64,000 bases of DNA from Bacteroidota bacterium. Lineage in GTDB: Bacteria; Bacteroidota; Ignavibacteria; UBA10030; UBA8401. The translations under genes and the position numbers were made by a program. How positions within the stretch are numbered: position 1 is the stretch's first letter; every line of letters begins with the position of its first letter. Below are positions 60,475-64,000 of this stretch, piece by piece. The stretch covers positions 370,813 to 434,812 of the forward strand of contig JBBAAO010000003.1 in NCBI GenBank assembly GCA_041658205.1, given 5' to 3'. A model generated the notes under the pieces. That model saw nothing but the letters and a program-made list of their open reading frames with translations, ran no database searches and had not been told where the DNA came from.

Positions 60475-60540
60475 TCACTGTCCTTCGGATAAAAACCAGT
60501 CTGTGCGGCAATGTTTCTGTATACTTTTTAAGAGATATTC

Positions 60541-60569
60541 TTGACAACGAAAGATTTCTTTTATACTTT
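60541..60569 (+). promoter_or_regulatory. Candidate promoter of Crp-family gene
   Basis: A consensus TTGACA (60541-60546) precedes TATACT at 15 bases or TACTTT at 17 bases. It lies about 60 bases upstream of the regulator's ATG at 60630. Confidence 0.4.
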
Positions 60570-60629
60570 TTCGCCAAGAGTGAACGGGAATTATTTTTGG
60601 GGAGAATGCGATAACTATATCGGGTACGA

Positions 60630-61232
60630 ATGATCGGCAGCGAGACAACTATTTATCCTGGGTTCACCAAACTTTTTACGGAATCGTTTGCTTTTACAAA
60701 TGATGAGTATAACGACTTGTTGTCCTGTTTCCATATCAAGCAAATCCGTAAAAAAGAATTCTACTTTAGAGCAGGCGAAACATGCCGTGTCCGTGCTTAT
60801 CTCAACAGAGGCTGTATGCGAAACTTTGTTGTTGATGTGCAGGGACACGAACGGATCCTATTCTTCTCATTTGAGGATTGGTGGGTCGGAGATTTTGAAA
60901 GTTTTTATACGGGAAATCCGGGCACGAATTACGTACAGGCGTTGGAAGATTGCGAATTGTTAATCATCTCAAAGGAAGATTTTTTAAAAATAGAATCGAG
61001 AAACTCAAAACTTAAACAGTGGTATACATTTAAAATGGCTCGCTCTGCCAGCGCCTCATTAAAAAGGATTGAAGAATTACGGACTCTCTCAGCTGAAGAA
61101 CGATATCTGCAGCTTCTCAAAAAACAACCGGACATATTTCAACGAATACCGCTACAATACATCGCTGCATATTTGAACATTGAACCGCAATCTCTCAGCC
61201 GGATGAGAAAACGGCTCGCGACAAAAACATAG
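60630..61232 (+). CDS. Crp/Fnr family transcriptional regulator
   Basis: The 200-residue protein has a cyclic-nucleotide-binding-type barrel (EFYFRAGETCRVRAYLNRGC, ILFFSFEDWWVGDFESFYTG, YVQALEDCELLIISKEDFLK) and a C-terminal helix-turn-helix (IPLQYIAAYLNIEPQSLSRM). The cAMP-binding RxS motif is not visible. It is of the Bacteroidota-type short Crp group. Target genes are unknown; neighbours are the FMN reductase and the ABM-like gene. Confidence 0.88.
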   Translation: MIGSETTIYPGFTKLFTESFAFTNDEYNDLLSCFHIKQIRKKEFYFRAGETCRVRAYLNRGCMRNFVVDVQGHERILFFSFEDWWVGDFESFYTGNPGTNYVQALEDCELLIISKEDFLKIESRNSKLKQWYTFKMARSASASLKRIEELRTLSAEERYLQLLKKQPDIFQRIPLQYIAAYLNIEPQSLSRMRKRLATKT

Positions 61233-61356
61233 ACCATACCTCTCTTTATTGACCCCATCGTATTTCTTAACCTGGGTTAAGTACAAAATTCGTTTCGAAA
61301 TGTATCTTTACTGTGAATTCACGACAAAATTATCCGATTTTAGAAAGGAGTGTTGT

Positions 61357-61629
61357 ATGCAACAATCAATCTTGATCCGTGTGGTACCGAAAAATTTCTC
61401 CCAGTGGAGAACAGCCCATGACGAGTGCCGGGAAGCCCGGTTGGATTATGGTATGACGGACGGCCCTGTTTATCGTGATGAAACCGACCCAAACACCGTT
61501 CTTATCCATTTGAATGTTCAGAATATGGAGAAAGCAATGGGCTGGTTTAAAGATGAACGATTCAAAGCAGCGATTCAACGGGCAGGTATAGTATCGAGAG
61601 AGTTCTTTTTTACATCAACCAAAGACTAA
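61357..61629 (+). CDS. Small dimeric alpha/beta-barrel protein (ABM-like)
   Basis: The start is ATG 61357, six bases after AAGGAG; an upstream in-frame extension to 61249 lacks a site. The 90-residue protein has RVVPKNFSQWRTAHDECREA, TDGPVYRDETDPNTVLIHLN and FKDERFKAAIQRAGIVSREF, suggesting a ferredoxin-like barrel similar to antibiotic monooxygenase or cyclase domains. Function unknown. Confidence 0.75.
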   Translation: MQQSILIRVVPKNFSQWRTAHDECREARLDYGMTDGPVYRDETDPNTVLIHLNVQNMEKAMGWFKDERFKAAIQRAGIVSREFFFTSTKD

Positions 61630-61650
61630 GTACGATTTCAACATTGGTAG

Positions 61651-61698
61651 TTTTTGCACACTCCTTTCTATAATTTATAGTAAGCGAGTGTGCAAAAA
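61651..61698 (+). terminator. Long hairpin after the ABM-like gene
   Basis: TTTTTGCACACTC (61651-61663) and GAGTGTGCAAAAA (61686-61698) are perfect 13-bp arms, with a smaller CTATAA/TTATAG stem in the loop. It lies 22 bases after the stop codon and suits a terminator. Confidence 0.6.
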
Positions 61699-61779
61699 TG
61701 ATTTTTATCTTGTTTCATGCTCGCGAACTTCTTTTTCTCTCATTCTCCTCTTACAGTCTTTATTTCCATTTTCGTTCTC

Positions 61780-61808
61780 TTGTCTTTTGAAGAATCATTT
61801 GGTAGACT
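61780..61808 (+). promoter_or_regulatory. Promoter TTGTCT-N17-TAGACT, nearly leaderless start
   Basis: TTGTCT (61780-61785), a 17-base spacer ending ATCATTTGG, and TAGACT (61803-61808). The ATG at 61822 lies 13 bases after the -10, leaving a leader of only a few bases. Confidence 0.55.
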
Positions 61809-61821
61809 TGTTCCTACAACC

Positions 61822-62313
61822 ATGCGATTCCGATCTATCAAAAAGAACGATAACGCCGAAGTAGCTGCATTAATCCGAAAAGTATTCCGCGAATTTAAGA
61901 TCGATATGCCGGGAACCGTGTATACCGATCCAACAACAGATGATTTATACACGCTCTTTCAAATGCCGGAAAGTGTTTATTGGATAGCAGAAGAAAACGG
62001 CATTATTGTCGGAGGATGCGGAATATTCCCCACGCCAGGTTTACCGGAAGGATGTGTTGAACTCGTAAAATTTTATGTTGCAGCAGAGTATCGCGGTAAA
62101 GGTGTGGGAAATGTACTGATGCAGAAAAGTATTGAATCCGCAAAGGAACTTGGCTACAAACAAATGTATCTTGAATCATTTCCTGAATTGAATAAAGCGG
62201 TTAGCATGTACATCCGTAATGGTTTTACCTATCTTTCCCATGCTCTTGGAAATTCGGGTCATTATGCGTGTAAAATCTGGATGGTAAAGGATTTGACAAA
62301 AGAAAAAACTTAA
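61822..62313 (+). CDS. GNAT N-acetyltransferase (paralogue of 57878)
   Basis: The start is ATG 61822 (MRFRSIKKNDNAEVAALIRK), giving 163 residues; a longer frame to 61717 runs through the promoter. Motif A is KFYVAAEYRGKGVGNVLMQK, with YRGKGVG as the acetyl-CoA loop, and SFPELNKAVSMYIRNGFTYL follows. It is closely similar to the protein at 57878 over its entire length, a duplication separated by about 4 kb. Substrate unknown. Confidence 0.9.
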   Translation: MRFRSIKKNDNAEVAALIRKVFREFKIDMPGTVYTDPTTDDLYTLFQMPESVYWIAEENGIIVGGCGIFPTPGLPEGCVELVKFYVAAEYRGKGVGNVLMQKSIESAKELGYKQMYLESFPELNKAVSMYIRNGFTYLSHALGNSGHYACKIWMVKDLTKEKT

Positions 62314-62395
62314 TTGTGAGACTGGCATATTGAATCCAAAATAGAATAAGTGTAAATAGCTTCGTGGAATTATACATTAACAAGCAGGAGATATA

Positions 62396-63895
62396 ATGAG
62401 TTCATCATTACCATACATTCTTGCATTAGACCAAGGAACAACAAGCAGTCGTAGCATTGTCTTTGATCATCATGGCAATATCATCAGTACCGCTCAAAAA
62501 GAATTTCGTCAAATATTTCCGCTGCCGGGATGGGTTGAACACGACGCTGAAGAGATTTGGAAAACGCAGTTGGAGACGATAAAACTCGCTCTCTCTCAGA
62601 AAAATATCACCATGCAGCAGATTGCCGGCATTGGCATTACCAATCAACGGGAAACAACCGTCGTATGGGAACGGAGCACCGGCAAACCGATCTATCACGC
62701 AATTGTATGGCAAGACCGACGCACTGCGTCGTACTGCGATGAATTGAAATCAAAAGGTCATAGTGTATCCATTCAACAAAAAACCGGATTAATCATTGAT
62801 GCTTACTTTTCCGGGACAAAACTGAAATGGATTTTGGATAACGTCCAAGGCGCAAGGACAAGAGCAGAAAAAGGAGAGTTAGCGTTTGGCACAATTGATT
62901 CGTGGTTAGTCTGGAATTTAAGCGGCGGAGCACTTCATCTGACGGATGTTTCTAATGCATCACGAACTATGGTATTCAACATTCATACATGCCAATGGGA
63001 CGAAGAATTGTTGAACCTGCTTTCTATTCCAAAGAACATTCTTCCAAAGGTTGAAGCATCAAGCAACATTTACGGCACGACGGCGAAAAATATTTCTGAG
63101 ACTCCGGTACCGATTGCCGGTATTGCTGGAGATCAGCAGGCGGCACTGTTCGGTCAATTATGCACGCAGCCGGGAATGGTAAAAAATACATACGGCACCG
63201 GTTGTTTTATGCTGATGAATACCGGCACAAAAGCAATCACATCAAAAAACAATCTGCTAACTACCATTGCGTGGAACGTGAACGGGAAAACAGAATATGC
63301 TCTTGAAGGAAGCGTATTTATTGCAGGAGCTGTTGTGCAATGGTTACGTGATAGTTTTAAGATTATTAAAACTTCAAGTGAAGTTGAACCGTTAGCAAAC
63401 AGTGTTGCGGATAACGGTGGAGTATATATTGTTCCCGCATTTGCGGGATTGGGTGCACCGCACTGGAATCAGCATGCTCGCGGATCTGTTTTTGGTTTGA
63501 CTCGTGGCTCTTCCGATGCGCATATAGCTCGTGCCGCACTGGAAAGCATCTGCTATCAAACATACGATGTTCTAAAAGCGATGGAAGCCGATTCGGGAAT
63601 CAATATCGCCGAATTGCGTGTGGATGGAGGTGCAACAGCAAATAATTTGTTGATGCAGTTTCAATCCGATATTCTCGGTGTGAATGTTGTCCGTCCGACC
63701 ATTACAGAGACCACCGCGCTCGGGGCCGCATATTTAGCGGGACTAGCTGTGGGTTACTGGAAAAATATGGATGATATTAAAGAACAATGGCAGGTGAATA
63801 AAAAGTTTTCTCCAAATATGGAAAAAGAAAAAGTAGAGACTCTTTTACAAGGATGGCAGCGCGCAGTAAAAGCGGCAATTGCCTGGGCATCCTGA
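62396..63895 (+). CDS. glpK: Glycerol kinase
   Basis: The 499-residue FGGY kinase phosphorylates glycerol to sn-glycerol 3-phosphate with ATP. It has ALDQGTTSSRSIVFDHHGNI at the start, the glycerol-binding NQRETTVVWERSTGKPIYHA with WQDRRTA, GDQQAALFGQLCTQPGMVKN, and DGGATANNLLMQFQSDILG near the end. Length is standard. CAGGAGATATA precedes the ATG. The start of glpD follows after 16 bases, forming the usual glycerol-use operon. Confidence 0.96.
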   Translation: MSSSLPYILALDQGTTSSRSIVFDHHGNIISTAQKEFRQIFPLPGWVEHDAEEIWKTQLETIKLALSQKNITMQQIAGIGITNQRETTVVWERSTGKPIYHAIVWQDRRTASYCDELKSKGHSVSIQQKTGLIIDAYFSGTKLKWILDNVQGARTRAEKGELAFGTIDSWLVWNLSGGALHLTDVSNASRTMVFNIHTCQWDEELLNLLSIPKNILPKVEASSNIYGTTAKNISETPVPIAGIAGDQQAALFGQLCTQPGMVKNTYGTGCFMLMNTGTKAITSKNNLLTTIAWNVNGKTEYALEGSVFIAGAVVQWLRDSFKIIKTSSEVEPLANSVADNGGVYIVPAFAGLGAPHWNQHARGSVFGLTRGSSDAHIARAALESICYQTYDVLKAMEADSGINIAELRVDGGATANNLLMQFQSDILGVNVVRPTITETTALGAAYLAGLAVGYWKNMDDIKEQWQVNKKFSPNMEKEKVETLLQGWQRAVKAAIAWAS

Positions 63896-63911
63896 CTTTA
63901 TTAAAAGTACC

Positions 63912-64000
63912 GTGAATAAAAATCCTTTTAATCGTCAATACATGATCTCCCGGATTCAATCCGAGAAAGAGTGGGATCTCTGTATCATCGGCGGAGGGGC
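63912..64000 (+). CDS. glpD: Glycerol-3-phosphate dehydrogenase, N-terminal start (3' end outside window)
   Basis: From GTG 63912 (or ATG 63942) about 29 residues are visible, ending EWDLCIIGGGA, the Rossmann dinucleotide-binding start of the FAD-dependent GlpD family. Its position 16 bases after glpK supports the assignment: GlpD oxidises glycerol 3-phosphate to dihydroxyacetone phosphate. Only the N-terminus is present, so the call rests partly on context. Confidence 0.75.
   Translation, partial: MNKNPFNRQYMISRIQSEKEWDLCIIGGG

Overview
The window (about 64 kb, moderately AT-rich) reads as chromosome of a bacterium from the Bacteroidota/Chlorobiota/Ignavibacteriota side of the FCB group. 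The grounds are a secreted M1 peptidase ending in a type IX-secretion-style tail with a PNPFNP motif, a reaction-centre-type dihaem cytochrome, Haem_bd, DUF4199 and DUF1573 proteins, and many genes with clear AGGAGG-like ribosome binding sites (more Chlorobi/Ignavibacteria-like than Bacteroidia-like). The lineage is an inference. I saw no rRNA, tRNA or CRISPR array by eye and no transposase gene.

Layout. 0-4.5 kb is a signalling stretch: the end of a SpoIIE-type phosphatase, a CDF metal transporter, a 7TM-PAS-zinc-ribbon sensor without a kinase domain, and a class III adenylate cyclase. 4.6-15 kb holds a class V aminotransferase, DinB and YdeI proteins, a haem/cytochrome group, an MFS transporter, a DsbA/FrnE oxidoreductase and the M1 peptidase. 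15.1-17.2 kb is a reverse operon of unknown membrane proteins. 17.9-24.5 kb has two ATGA-coupled genes after a DUF1573 protein, a YghZ-type aldo/keto reductase, a PAS histidine kinase with a response regulator, a membrane LuxR protein and a DUF4199 protein.

26.1-34.9 kb is one long reverse run of small accessory genes (DUF4287, SRPBCC/AHSA1, alpha/beta hydrolases, DUF1428, RibD-C reductases, four DGPF/YCII proteins, DUF1801) behind an ECF42-like sigma factor. A second DGPF-sigma pair lies at 55.4-57.3 kb. A related reverse operon at 44.7-47.35 kb is headed by an ArsR repressor with a perfect-arm palindromic operator, and similar small genes follow to 51 kb. The probable shared theme is stress or xenobiotic response and small-molecule turnover, with repeated gene duplication and decay.

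35.0-38.2 kb is a distinct, AT-richer three-gene cassette: a possible HEPN protein, an AbiJ-NTD3/Abi-C protein with an RNGYGTGH motif, and an unknown protein with a D-x18-E-x-K nuclease-like motif. This is the best candidate for an undescribed (probably antiphage) system. It is followed at once by a MITE-like element, a gene remnant, a truncated gene and a structured palindrome.

57.4-64 kb holds an NTF2-like protein, two paralogous GNAT acetyltransferases, an acyltransferase-3 protein, an FMN reductase, a Crp-family regulator, and glpK followed by the start of glpD. Three of these genes share a near-identical promoter that lies almost on the start codon.

The intergenic DNA is unusually repeat-rich. 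It includes a 162-bp IS66-like MITE with 8-bp target duplications (two good copies, one decayed), a 325-bp second MITE-like family (two copies in opposite orientation), a 144-bp tandem triplication, and about eight families of palindromic repeats, one of them inside a coding sequence.
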